A program made the position numbers and the translations under genes. The notes beneath the pieces were generated by a model. The model had not been told where the DNA came from and ran no database searches. It saw only the letters and a program-made list of their open reading frames with translations. Positions 26,456 to 35,588 of a DNA stretch of 64,000 nt are shown one piece after another. The stretch spans positions 1 to 64,000 of the forward strand of contig CBFHND010000007.1 of assembly GCA_965657085.1 (NCBI GenBank). The letters run 5' to 3'. The stretch comes from CBFHND01 sp965657085 (GTDB lineage Bacteria; Pseudomonadota; Alphaproteobacteria; Rhodobacterales; Rhodobacteraceae). Within the stretch, counting starts at the first letter, position 1. Every line of letters begins with the position of its first letter.

Positions 26456-28405
26456 ATGCACGATCGCCGCCCCACAGCCCGCACAAGGGTCAAAGTGAAA
26501 GCCGCCGATGCGCGGCCCATGATCTGGATGATCGGCGCGGTCCTTGCGTTCTGCATGATCTGGCTGGCCTCACTGGCCAAGGCGGACAGCCACGAGACCA
26601 TCATTTCGAGCCACGGCTATTCCTTTTACGGTGATCTGAAATATCCCGCAGATTTCGCACACTTCGACTATGTGAACCCCGATGCCCCCAAGGGCGGTGA
26701 AATTTCATTGGGTGTGGTGGGAACCTTCGATTCCATGCATCCCTACACGCGCAAGGGACGCGCCGCTGCGCTCAGTACTGTGATGTACGAAAGCCTGTTG
26801 GGCGAGGGGCCAAGCGGGGCCACAGCGCCAGCCGATGTTTACGGTGAGTACTACGGGCTTCTGGCCGAACGTCTTGAATATGACGAAGGCAAGAACTGGG
26901 TGATCTTCTACATGCGCCCCGAGGCGCGGTTTTCGGATGGCTCCCCGGTCACTGCCCACGACGTCGCCTTCTCGCACAACCTGCTGCTGGACGAAGGCTT
27001 GAAATCTTATGCGGATGCGGTGCGCAAACGCATTCCGAAAGTCGAAGTGATCGACGATCACACTATCAAATTCTACTTCACGCCGGGTATCTCGCGGCGC
27101 AGCCTGATTGATCAGGTTGGGTTCGTGCCTGCATGGTCAAAGAAATGGTACGAGGAAACGGGTGCAGGGCTGAACGAAAGTCGCCTGAACGTTTCGCCGG
27201 GGTCCAGCGCCTATGTGATTGACAGTGTCGATGTGAACCGAAGGGTCGTTTACAAGCGCAACCCCGATTATTGGGGCAAGGATTTGCCGTTCAACGCGGG
27301 GCGCAACAACTTCGACAGCATTCGCATCGAATACTTCGGTGATGACACCGCGGCCTTTGAGGCGTTCAAGGCGGGCGAATACACCTTCCGCCGCGAAGGC
27401 GATTCCAAGAAATGGGCGACTGGATACAAATTCCCCAAGGCGCAGCTGGGACAGGTCATCCTTGAAAACCTGCCAGATGGGTCGCCGCCGGCGCCAACAG
27501 GTATCGTGTTCAACCTGGGGTCTGAGCCATTGAAGGATCGGCGTGTGCGTCAGGCGCTGGCCTTGGCATTCAATTTCGAATGGACAAATGAAAGCCTGCA
27601 ATACGGATTGTTCAAACAACGTGCGTCGTTCACGCAAGACACGCCTTTGATGGCTTCGGGGTTGCCCGAGGGTCCTGAGCTTGAATTTCTCAAAGGCCTT
27701 GGCGATTTGGTGCCCTCCGCGATGTTGACAGAGCCAGCCATTGAGCCACACACATCCAAGCCTGAACGCTTGCTGGACCGTCGCAACGCACGTCGCGCGA
27801 TGAAGTTGTTGGATGAGGCTGGATGGTCCGTTGATGACAGCGGTGTGCGCCGCAACGCGCAAGGTCAGAAGCTGAGCCTGAATTTCCTGTTCAACAGCGC
27901 CACCAATGGAACCCTGAGTGGCGTGATGGAAAACTATGTCTCCAACGTCAAAAAGCTGGGTGTGGATATCTCCTTTGAAAAGGTGGACCCGTCACAATAC
28001 ACCAGCCGCGAACGAGATCGCGATTACGATCTGCTCTATGATCAATACGCGGCATTTCTGGGCACTGGCACAGGCTTGATGCAAAGGTTTGGTTCGGAAG
28101 CGGCTGAGTTTTCATTGTTCAACCCTGCGGGACTTGCCAGCCCCTTGGTCGATGCGATCATCGAGGCATCGTTGAACGCGCAAACCCGTGAGGAAGAACA
28201 AACCGCGATGACTGCGCTGGACCGGGCCTTGCGCTATGAATTCATCATGATCCCGGTCTGGTACAATCCAAGCCACTGGGTCGCCTACTACGACCAATAT
28301 GGCCGCCCGGATGAAATTCCACCGTTTACCTTGGGCCATATGGATTTCTGGTGGTATGATGCCGAAAAGGCCGCAGCGCTGAAAGCTGCGGGTGCACTGA
28401 GGTAA
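26456..28405 (+). CDS. yejA: Extracellular solute-binding protein of a YejABEF peptide importer
   Basis: 649 residues. It has a long basic N-region (22 residues) then a hydrophobic core (MIWMIGAVLAFCMIWLASLAKA), making an unusually long signal sequence. The mature part starts with SHGYSFYGDLKYPADFAHFDYVNPDAPKGGE, a pattern typical of YejA-like family 5 binding proteins (shown here in pieces only by description). Central motifs are FSDGSPVTAHDV and RRVRQALALAFNFEW-like sequence. Role: periplasmic capture of oligopeptides or microcin-like peptides. GGAGGACATTT gives a strong ribosome-binding site at 26456. It is first in a four-gene operon with 8-bp spacing to the next gene. Confidence 0.93.
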   Translation: MHDRRPTARTRVKVKAADARPMIWMIGAVLAFCMIWLASLAKADSHETIISSHGYSFYGDLKYPADFAHFDYVNPDAPKGGEISLGVVGTFDSMHPYTRKGRAAALSTVMYESLLGEGPSGATAPADVYGEYYGLLAERLEYDEGKNWVIFYMRPEARFSDGSPVTAHDVAFSHNLLLDEGLKSYADAVRKRIPKVEVIDDHTIKFYFTPGISRRSLIDQVGFVPAWSKKWYEETGAGLNESRLNVSPGSSAYVIDSVDVNRRVVYKRNPDYWGKDLPFNAGRNNFDSIRIEYFGDDTAAFEAFKAGEYTFRREGDSKKWATGYKFPKAQLGQVILENLPDGSPPAPTGIVFNLGSEPLKDRRVRQALALAFNFEWTNESLQYGLFKQRASFTQDTPLMASGLPEGPELEFLKGLGDLVPSAMLTEPAIEPHTSKPERLLDRRNARRAMKLLDEAGWSVDDSGVRRNAQGQKLSLNFLFNSATNGTLSGVMENYVSNVKKLGVDISFEKVDPSQYTSRERDRDYDLLYDQYAAFLGTGTGLMQRFGSEAAEFSLFNPAGLASPLVDAIIEASLNAQTREEEQTAMTALDRALRYEFIMIPVWYNPSHWVAYYDQYGRPDEIPPFTLGHMDFWWYDAEKAAALKAAGALR

Positions 28406-28413
28406 GTCAAGGC

Positions 28414-29508
28414 ATGGGCGCCTATATCCTTCGTCGGTTGTTGTTGGTCATTCCGACACTTCTGGGCATTTTGCTGGTGAATTTCACACTGACGCAGTTC
28501 GTTCCGGGTGGCCCGGTCGAACAGGCCATTGCGCGTGCGCAAGGTGGCGGCGACGTGTTCGAAGGATTCGCAGGCGGCAATGATGATGCCGGTGGTCTGG
28601 ACGAGCTGAACACCGCGTCGGACAGCAAGTACATCGGCGCACGTGGCCTGCCGCCCGAATTCATCGCGGAACTTGAACGTGAATTCGGGTTCGACAAACC
28701 GCCGGTGCAGCGGTTCCTGAACATGATCTGGAACTACATGCGGTTTGATTTCGGAGAGAGTTATTTCCGGTCGGTCAGCGTGGTGGACCTCGTGATTGAA
28801 AAACTGCCCGTGTCGATCACCCTGGGGCTATGGAGTACGCTAATCGCCTATCTCGTGTCGATCCCGCTGGGCATCCGCAAGGCGGTTCGTGACGGCAGCA
28901 CGTTCGACACTTGGACCAGTGGCGCGATCATCGCGGCCTATGCGATCCCCGGGTTCCTGTTCGCAATCTTGTTGTTGGTTCTGTTTGCCGGTGGGTCCTA
29001 TTGGCAAATCTTCCCGCTGCGCGGCCTGACCTCGGACGATTTTGAAACCCTTAGCACCTGGGGCAAGATCAAGGATTACTTCTGGCACATTACGCTGCCC
29101 GTTCTGGCCTCGACCATCGGGGCCTTTGCGACGCTGACCTTGCTGACCAAGAACAGCTTTCTGGACGAGATCAAGAAACACTATGTCATGACCGCGCGCG
29201 CCAAGGGGCTGAGCGAACGGCGGGTTCTTTACGGTCACGTGTTCCGCAACGCCATGCTGATCGTGATCGCGGGCTTTCCGGCAGTGTTTATCGGGGTGTT
29301 CTTTGGCGGATCGCTGATCATCGAAACAATCTTCAGCCTTGATGGGTTGGGGCGTCTCGGGTTCGAAGCCGCCGTTGCCCGCGACTATCCCATTGTCTTT
29401 GGCACGCTTTACATCTTTGGCCTCATCGGCTTGCTGGTCGGTATTCTGTCGGACCTGATGTATGTGCTGGTCGATCCGCGCATTGATTTCGAGCGGAGGG
29501 AAGGCTGA
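28414..29508 (+). CDS. yejB: YejB-like ABC transporter permease
   Basis: 364 residues. The N-terminus MGAYILRRLLLVIPTLLGIL is typical of DppB/YejB permeases. An insertion rich in Gly/Asp between TM1 and TM2 (about residues 45-75) and the following GLPPEFIAELEREFGFDKPP are YejB features. The EAA loop reads YVMTARAKGLSERRVLYGHVFRNA. About six transmembrane helices. It overlaps the next gene by one base (TGATG). Confidence 0.94.
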   Translation: MGAYILRRLLLVIPTLLGILLVNFTLTQFVPGGPVEQAIARAQGGGDVFEGFAGGNDDAGGLDELNTASDSKYIGARGLPPEFIAELEREFGFDKPPVQRFLNMIWNYMRFDFGESYFRSVSVVDLVIEKLPVSITLGLWSTLIAYLVSIPLGIRKAVRDGSTFDTWTSGAIIAAYAIPGFLFAILLLVLFAGGSYWQIFPLRGLTSDDFETLSTWGKIKDYFWHITLPVLASTIGAFATLTLLTKNSFLDEIKKHYVMTARAKGLSERRVLYGHVFRNAMLIVIAGFPAVFIGVFFGGSLIIETIFSLDGLGRLGFEAAVARDYPIVFGTLYIFGLIGLLVGILSDLMYVLVDPRIDFERREG

Positions 29509-30614
29509 TGGCACTGTCCCCTCTCAACCAACGGCGCTGGCGCAACTTCCGGCGCAACAGGCGTGCCTATTGGTCGCTGTGGATTTTCGGCATCCTGTTC
29601 GGGTTGTCGATCTTTGCGGAGTTCCTGGCCTACGACAAGCCGATCCTCGTGCGTTACCAGAACCAGTTCTATACGCCGATCTGGAATTTCTATCCCGAGA
29701 CAGCGTTCGGCGGTGATTTTCAAACAGAGGCCGTGTACCGCGACCCGGAGGTGAAATGCCTGATCGCCACGGGGGGGCTGGATCTTTGTTTCGATGATCC
29801 CGAAGGATACATCGAAGATGCGCAGGACGGCATGATCGAGGGCGAAGAGATCAGCCGCGGCTGGGCGATCTGGCCGCTTATACCTTATTCCTTCGATACT
29901 GCCGTAGACCGGCCGGGCGCTGCGCCCTTGGCCCCCAACGCGCAGAACCTTTTGGGCACGGATGGTACAAAACGCGACGTGCTGGCACGGGTCATTCACG
30001 GGTTCCGTCTGTCTGTCTTTTTCACTCTGATCGTGACGGGCGCTGCTTCGATCATCGGGATCATTGCCGGGGCCATTCAGGGTTTCTTTGGTGGCTGGAC
30101 CGACCTGATCTTTCAACGCATCATCGAGATTTGGTCCTCCACACCGAGCCTTTATGTGATCATCATCATGTTCGCCATTCTGGGGCGCAGCTTCTGGCTG
30201 TTGGTAGGGCTTTTGGTTCTGTTCAGTTGGACGGGGCTGGTGGGGTTGGTGCGCGCGGAATTCCTGCGGGCCCGCAATCTGGAATACGTGCGTGCGGCGC
30301 GGGCGCTGGGGGTCAGCAACCTGACCATCATGTTCCGCCACATGCTGCCCAACGCGATGGTGGCCACGCTGACCTTCCTGCCGTTCATCATCACCGGCAC
30401 AATCTCGACGCTGGCGATCCTCGACTTTCTGGGGTTTGGCCTGCCCTCGTCGGCACCCAGCTTGGGCGAGTTGACATTGCAGGCGAAACAGAACCTGCAA
30501 GCGCCGTGGCTGGCCTTTACCGCCTTCACTGTCTTTGCCGTGATGCTGAGCTTGCTGATCTTTATCTTCGAGGGCATCCGCGATGCCTTTGATCCGCGAA
30601 AGACCTTTTCATGA
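29508..30614 (+). CDS. yejE: YejE-like ABC transporter permease
   Basis: 368 residues. It starts with NQRRWRNFRRNRRAYWSLWIF and has a large periplasmic loop (about residues 50-150) holding NFYPETAFGGDFQTEA, typical of YejE. The EAA motif is YVRAARALGVSNLTIMFRHMLPNA. Ends FEGIRDAFDPRKTFS. It forms the membrane pore with YejB. It overlaps yejF by 4 bases (ATGA). Confidence 0.94.
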   Translation: MALSPLNQRRWRNFRRNRRAYWSLWIFGILFGLSIFAEFLAYDKPILVRYQNQFYTPIWNFYPETAFGGDFQTEAVYRDPEVKCLIATGGLDLCFDDPEGYIEDAQDGMIEGEEISRGWAIWPLIPYSFDTAVDRPGAAPLAPNAQNLLGTDGTKRDVLARVIHGFRLSVFFTLIVTGAASIIGIIAGAIQGFFGGWTDLIFQRIIEIWSSTPSLYVIIIMFAILGRSFWLLVGLLVLFSWTGLVGLVRAEFLRARNLEYVRAARALGVSNLTIMFRHMLPNAMVATLTFLPFIITGTISTLAILDFLGFGLPSSAPSLGELTLQAKQNLQAPWLAFTAFTVFAVMLSLLIFIFEGIRDAFDPRKTFS

Positions 30615-32191
30615 CCGCACTGTTGGATGTTCAGAACCTCAATATCGGGTTCCGGCAGGATGGGCACGTGACCCATGCGGTGCGCGATGTGTCCTTTACC
30701 GTGAACCGGGGTGAAACGGTGGCCCTGGTGGGCGAAAGCGGGTCGGGCAAATCGGTCAGCGCCTTGGCCACGGTCGCCTTGCTGGGCGACAGTGCCGAGA
30801 TCAGCGGGTCCGTCACCTATGACGGGCAACAGATGGTGGGTGCGGATGAACGGATGCTGCGCAAGGTGCGTGGCAACGACATTTCGTTCATCTTTCAAGA
30901 GCCGATGACGTCGCTCAACCCGTTGCACACCATTGAAAAGCAGTTGACCGAAAGCCTTGCCCTGCACCAGGGGCTGGCAGGCGAAGCCGCGCGGGCGCGT
31001 ATTCTGGAACTGATGAACAAGGTAGGCATCCGCGACGCGGAAAGCAGGCTGGGTGCCTATCCGCACCAGTTGTCCGGGGGGCAACGGCAACGCGTCATGA
31101 TCGCCATGGCCTTGGCCAACAAACCCGATATCCTGATCGCGGATGAACCGACAACAGCGCTTGACGTGACCATTCAGGCGCAAATCCTCGAACTGCTGGC
31201 CGATCTGAAACGCACCGAAGACATGGGTATGCTGTTCATCACGCATGATCTGGGCATCGTGCGCAAGATTGCCGATCGAGTTTGCGTGATGAAACAAGGC
31301 GAGATCGTTGAGGCCGGGCCAACCGCCGAGATTTTCGCCAACCCCCAGCACGGCTACACCCAAAAGCTTTTGAGTGCGGAGCCCAGTGGCGTGCCGGACC
31401 CGGTGCCCGAGGGGGCCGAGGTGGTGGCGCAGACCGAGCATTTGAAAGTGTGGTTTCCCATTCATCAAGGGCTGCTGCGCAAGACGGTGGGATATGTGAA
31501 GGCGGTCAACGACGCGACGATGACCGTGCGCGCGGGCGAAACCGTGGGCATCGTCGGTGAAAGCGGATCGGGCAAGACCACGCTGGCGTTGGCTGTGATG
31601 CGCCTGATCGCCAGTGAAGGGCAGATCGTCTACATGGGGCAGGACGTACGCAAATGGCCCACGCGCGAATTGCGGCGGTTGCGGTCAGAAATGCAGATCG
31701 TGTTTCAGGATCCCTTCGGCAGCCTGAGCCCGCGCATGACCTGCGCGCAGATCATCGGCGAGGGCCTGACCATCCACAAGGTGGACCCGACCCGCGCGCC
31801 GCGTGATCTGGTGTCCGAAGTCATGGTCGAAGTGGGCCTGGACCCCGCGATGATGGACAGATACCCGCACGAGTTTTCCGGCGGTCAACGTCAGCGCATC
31901 GCGATTGCACGGGCCATGGTTCTGCGCCCCAAGCTGGTGGTTCTGGACGAACCGACAAGCGCGCTGGACATGACGGTGCAGGTACAGATCGTGGAATTGC
32001 TGCGCAAGCTGCAGCAGAAATATGGGCTGGCCTATCTGTTCATCAGCCACGACTTGAAGGTCGTGCGCGCAATGAGCCACAAGGTGCTTGTGATGAAGCA
32101 GGGCGATATCGTCGAACAGGGTTCCGCAGACGAGATGTTCGATGCGCCCCAGACCGACTATACCCGGACCTTGATGAAAGCCGCCCACTAG
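30611..32191 (+). CDS. yejF: YejF-like duplicated ABC ATPase
   Basis: 526 residues containing two ATPase domains. The first has Walker A GESGSGKS (about residues 42-49), signature LSGGQRQR and Walker B LIADEPTTALD. The second has Walker A GESGSGKT (about 313-320), signature FSGGQRQR and LVVLDEPTSALD. Both are of the DppD/OppD type. It powers uptake by YejBE. It ends 32 bp before the convergent hemN; no strong terminator was seen between them. Confidence 0.95.
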   Translation: MTALLDVQNLNIGFRQDGHVTHAVRDVSFTVNRGETVALVGESGSGKSVSALATVALLGDSAEISGSVTYDGQQMVGADERMLRKVRGNDISFIFQEPMTSLNPLHTIEKQLTESLALHQGLAGEAARARILELMNKVGIRDAESRLGAYPHQLSGGQRQRVMIAMALANKPDILIADEPTTALDVTIQAQILELLADLKRTEDMGMLFITHDLGIVRKIADRVCVMKQGEIVEAGPTAEIFANPQHGYTQKLLSAEPSGVPDPVPEGAEVVAQTEHLKVWFPIHQGLLRKTVGYVKAVNDATMTVRAGETVGIVGESGSGKTTLALAVMRLIASEGQIVYMGQDVRKWPTRELRRLRSEMQIVFQDPFGSLSPRMTCAQIIGEGLTIHKVDPTRAPRDLVSEVMVEVGLDPAMMDRYPHEFSGGQRQRIAIARAMVLRPKLVVLDEPTSALDMTVQVQIVELLRKLQQKYGLAYLFISHDLKVVRAMSHKVLVMKQGDIVEQGSADEMFDAPQTDYTRTLMKAAH

Positions 32192-32223
32192 GGGCGCACC
32201 TTAATTTTTATGCCAAAGATGCG

Positions 32224-33570
32224 TCAGATGGCCGAACTATGGCCTGCGGCGTCCATCTCATATGCATCGAAAGACCGCGCGACCAACCGGGTCAACGCGC
32301 GTGCATCCGAAGGGATCCACAACCGATCCCCGTCGATCTTGACCGCTCCATCGAATTGCCGTGCGGTTTCCGACATCATCGCGCGGATGCGGGGCCGGTC
32401 TGCGACGGGATGGTCCTGCGCATTGACTTCGAACTCGCACATGATCGTTTCGATCAACCGTCCACGCAAATGGTCTTCGGATGAAAAGCTGTGGCCCTTG
32501 TGGGTGGCGAACTGTCTGTTGCGCACGGCCTTGGAGTAAGCGGATGTGGCGGGATTGTTCTGCGCATACCCTTGGGGGAAGCGGGAAATAGCGGAGGCGC
32601 CGAGGCCGATCAGGACTTCGCTCGTGTCATCCGTATAGCCCTGGAAATTGCGCCGCAGCGTGCCGGTGCGCTGCGCCACTTCCAACCCGTCCCCGTGCAG
32701 CGCGAAATGATCGATGCCGATCCCGGAATACCCGTCCCATTGGAACAGCTTCCGCGCGACCTCGAAGAGGCCCAGACGTTCCTGCGGGCTGGGCAGGGCA
32801 TCGGACGGGATCAATTGCTGCCGCCGCGCCATCCACGGCACGTGCGCGTAGCCATAAAGGGCGACACGGTCAGGGGCGAGAGACAGAAGTTTCTGGACCG
32901 ACGTGGTGATCCGCGCCTTGGTCTGCTTGGGCAGGCCGAACAGGATGTCCGTGTTCAGGCTGCTCACGCCGGCGTCACGCAACATATCGACCGCTTGGGC
33001 CGTGATCTCGAAGCTTTGTTCACGGCCGATGATCTGTTGGATCTCAGGGTCGAAATCCTGAACGCCGATGGACGCGCGGGTCATGCCCGAACGGGCAAGC
33101 GCCTCGACGCGGTTGGCGTCCAGTTCGCTTGGATCGATCTCGACCGAGAACTCGGCACCCGGCGCGAAGGGCAGCACGTTCGCCACGTGTCCTGCCAGTT
33201 CCTCGATCATTGCCCCGGTCAGAAGGGTCGGCGTGCCACCGCCCCAATGCATCCGGTTGAGGCGCACACCCGGCGGCAATTCGGCAGCCAGCATGTCGAT
33301 CTCGGCCTTGAGCGTGTCGAGGTAGAGCGCCACGGGATTGAGCGTTTGCGTGCCTTGGGTACGGCAGGCGCAGAACCAGCACAGCCGACGGCAGAACGGC
33401 ACATGCAGATAAAGCGATATCGTGCTGCCCGGCGTGATCGCCCTGACCCATGACTTGAAGATGTCCGGGCTGACCGCGCCGTTGAAATGCGGGGCAGTCG
33501 GATAGCTGGTGTAGCGCGGCACCTTGGCATCGAAGAGACCCAAAGTTTCGAATTTTGATTTCTGTTCCAT
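32224..33570 (-). CDS. hemN: Oxygen-independent coproporphyrinogen III oxidase
   Basis: 448 residues. A radical-SAM enzyme that decarboxylates coproporphyrinogen III to protoporphyrinogen IX without oxygen. The cluster cysteines are 60, 64 and 67 in HVPFCRRLCWFCAC, with a fourth at 69. The MHWGGGTPTLL motif and the C-terminal HemN domain (IGLGASAISRFPQGYAQN) are present. It is divergent from fnrL with a perfect FNR box in the 65-bp gap. There is no clear ribosome-binding site before 33570, so a leaderless or very short leader transcript is possible. The oxygen-dependent counterpart hemF is at 51.3 kb. Confidence 0.96.
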   Translation of the reverse strand: MEQKSKFETLGLFDAKVPRYTSYPTAPHFNGAVSPDIFKSWVRAITPGSTISLYLHVPFCRRLCWFCACRTQGTQTLNPVALYLDTLKAEIDMLAAELPPGVRLNRMHWGGGTPTLLTGAMIEELAGHVANVLPFAPGAEFSVEIDPSELDANRVEALARSGMTRASIGVQDFDPEIQQIIGREQSFEITAQAVDMLRDAGVSSLNTDILFGLPKQTKARITTSVQKLLSLAPDRVALYGYAHVPWMARRQQLIPSDALPSPQERLGLFEVARKLFQWDGYSGIGIDHFALHGDGLEVAQRTGTLRRNFQGYTDDTSEVLIGLGASAISRFPQGYAQNNPATSAYSKAVRNRQFATHKGHSFSSEDHLRGRLIETIMCEFEVNAQDHPVADRPRIRAMMSETARQFDGAVKIDGDRLWIPSDARALTRLVARSFDAYEMDAAGHSSAI

Positions 33571-33606
33571 GGTGCTAAACTGGCTGAGCTGTCGGCAATG
33601 CCGCTT

Positions 33607-33620
33607 TGACGCAGATCAAC
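33607..33620. promoter_or_regulatory. FNR box between hemN and fnrL
   Basis: TTGACGCAGATCAA matches TTGA-N6-TCAA exactly. Its centre is 43.5 bp from the hemN start and 22.5 bp from the fnrL start, so it could activate hemN and repress or tune fnrL. Confidence 0.85.
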
Positions 33621-33635
33621 CCGCGGAGAATTTTG

Positions 33636-34379
33636 ATGCAGAGTGCCTTGGATCTGGCCAAGCAGGATTGTGCGGATTGCCCAATTCGCCACCGAGCCGT
33701 TTGCGCGCGGTGCGAACCAGACGAGTTGGAGCTGCTGGAAGAGATCAAGTACTATCGCTCCTTCGAGGCTGGTCAGACGGTGGTTTGGTCGGGCGACAAG
33801 ATGGATTTCGTGGCCTCTGTGGTTTCTGGCGTGGCCACTTTGACCCAGACCATGGAAGACGGTCGGCGGCAGATGGTAGGCCTTTTGCTGCCCTCTGATT
33901 TCGTGGGGCGTCCGGGCCGCGATGGCGCCCCTTACGACGTGGTTGCCACCACCAATCTCGTGATGTGTTGTTTCCGCAAGAAGCCCTTTGAAAAGATGAT
34001 GCAGACCACGCCCCACGTGGCGCAGCGTCTGCTTGAAATGACGCTGGATGAACTGGATGCAGCGCGCGAATGGATGCTGGTTCTGGGACGCAAGACGGCG
34101 CGGGAAAAGATCGCCTCGCTTTTGGCGATTGTCGCGCGGCGCGATGCGACGCTGAACACGCCCGGTGGCCCGACCGAGGTGGTGTTCGAACTGCCCCTGA
34201 CCCGCGAAGCGATGGCCGACTACCTTGGCCTGACGCTGGAAACCGTCAGCCGTCAGGTTTCGGCCCTCAAGCGCGATGGGGTGATCAGCCTTCAGGGCAA
34301 GCGGCAGATCACGGTGCCGGACATGGAACGCCTGCTGGACGAAGCGGGTGATGACTCCGATGGCGGCGTTCTGATCTGA
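33636..34379 (+). CDS. fnrL: FnrL, anaerobic Crp/Fnr-family regulator
   Basis: 247 residues. The N-terminal cysteines 12, 15, 23 and 26 plus Cys111/112 are the candidates for an oxygen-labile [4Fe-4S] cluster. A cyclic-nucleotide-binding-fold domain (about 30-150) is followed by a winged HTH with MADYLGLTLETVSRQVSAL, whose E..SR residues read TTGA half-sites. Start 33636 has GGAGA upstream; an in-frame TTG 30 bases earlier lies in the FNR box itself and is rejected. FnrL activates cbb3 oxidase and anaerobic haem genes when oxygen is low. Its box precedes hemN, ccoN and ccoG here. Confidence 0.95.
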   Translation: MQSALDLAKQDCADCPIRHRAVCARCEPDELELLEEIKYYRSFEAGQTVVWSGDKMDFVASVVSGVATLTQTMEDGRRQMVGLLLPSDFVGRPGRDGAPYDVVATTNLVMCCFRKKPFEKMMQTTPHVAQRLLEMTLDELDAAREWMLVLGRKTAREKIASLLAIVARRDATLNTPGGPTEVVFELPLTREAMADYLGLTLETVSRQVSALKRDGVISLQGKRQITVPDMERLLDEAGDDSDGGVLI

Positions 34380-34464
34380 TCCGCCTCTCGCCATCCCCGT
34401 AGTGGGTTGAGCGAAGCTGCTGCTTCTGTCAGGCATGGGACATATTTCGAAAGGTCCCGTTTTC

Positions 34465-35487
34465 ATGCGCCGCATGCCGCAGTCTGTCTACCGCTACATT
34501 TTTCGCTATTCCAAAATGCGTCAGGCCGTGGTGATTGGCGTGACCTTGGCCTTGTTGCCTCTTGCGCCTGTCCCGCTCGAGTTGCAGCGGCGGATGCTGG
34601 ATGACGCCGTGGCCAACAAGGACGTCGATCTGTTGATCCGCCTTGGGGCTTTCTATGTCGCAGCACTTTTGATGTCGGCGGGTTTGAAGTGGTTCATGCG
34701 CATTCAGCGCGAGCTGATCTCGGCCAAGATCGTGCACACGCTGCGTCGGTCCGTTTTTTATCACATCTACACAGTCACACCGCCCAGCCAGATCAAGGCC
34801 AGCGCAAATGGCGAGGACGTGGTTGATGAAGGGGCTGTGGTGTCGATGCTGTCGAGCGAAGTCGAAAAGCTTGGCGGATTCGCGGGGGGTGCAATCTCTG
34901 GGCCGCTGTTGCAGATCGGCACGTTGGTCAGCGTATTGGGATACATGTTTTATATCGAGCCACTGGTTGCATCGATTGCCGTTGCGCTCTATTCGCCGCA
35001 GTTCGTCATTGTCCCCTTTTTCCAGGTGCGGATGAACAGGTTGGCCGCGCGCAAGGCGCTGAAAGTGCGCGCCTTGGGCAATTTCGTGGTGGATCACGCC
35101 GAGGCCGATTTGTTGCAGCGCGAACCGCCGCGGCAGTTCACTGACCTGATCGATGCGATCCTGAGCGTGCGGACCAAATTCCTTCTGACAAAGAACACCA
35201 TGAAGACCATAAACAACCTGCTAATTGCCTTGGGGCCTTTTGGTGTGATCGCTTATGGCGGCTATCTTGTGATCGAGGGACAGACCGAGTTGGGGGTGAT
35301 CCTTGCCTTCGTATCGGGATTGGAGCGATTGGGCGGCCCCATTCGAGAACTCATCGCCTCCTACAGTTCCATCAGTGATGCGCGCATGCGCTATGGCATT
35401 CTGCTGGAAAGCTTTCCAATGGATTGGGAAGACGAGGACCCGGTGCCGATGCCGCCGATGCTGGGGCGGGACGCGCCGCCGACCTGA
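34465..35487 (+). CDS. ABC-transporter type 1 membrane domain without ATPase domain
   Basis: 340 residues. It looks like the membrane half of an ABC exporter: four to six hydrophobic helices, cytoplasmic loops (QIKASANGEDVVDEGAVVSM near residue 105, which resembles the short coupling region), and the usual end of such a domain (LGGPIRELIASYSSISDARM). The nucleotide-binding domain that should follow is absent; the protein stops with an acidic tail at 340. No separate ATPase gene is next to it. The ATG at 34465 (GAAAGG upstream) was preferred to 34435. Function is unknown; it could pair with an ATPase encoded elsewhere or be a non-transport membrane protein. Confidence 0.75.
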   Translation: MRRMPQSVYRYIFRYSKMRQAVVIGVTLALLPLAPVPLELQRRMLDDAVANKDVDLLIRLGAFYVAALLMSAGLKWFMRIQRELISAKIVHTLRRSVFYHIYTVTPPSQIKASANGEDVVDEGAVVSMLSSEVEKLGGFAGGAISGPLLQIGTLVSVLGYMFYIEPLVASIAVALYSPQFVIVPFFQVRMNRLAARKALKVRALGNFVVDHAEADLLQREPPRQFTDLIDAILSVRTKFLLTKNTMKTINNLLIALGPFGVIAYGGYLVIEGQTELGVILAFVSGLERLGGPIRELIASYSSISDARMRYGILLESFPMDWEDEDPVPMPPMLGRDAPPT

Positions 35488-35588
35488 TCCGCAAGGATCA
35501 CAGCGGGCGGGCTGCGCTGCCTCCGTCCTTGAAGCTCTCGCTGGATGTCCGGGGCGAGAAGAAGACGTAGACAGCGCGTTGGTTCAAT

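Noticed and set aside
35485..35500. TGATCC-GCAA-GGATCA hairpin at the end of the ABC membrane-domain gene
   Set aside because: Perfect but short stem with no T-run; it includes the stop codon and may be chance.
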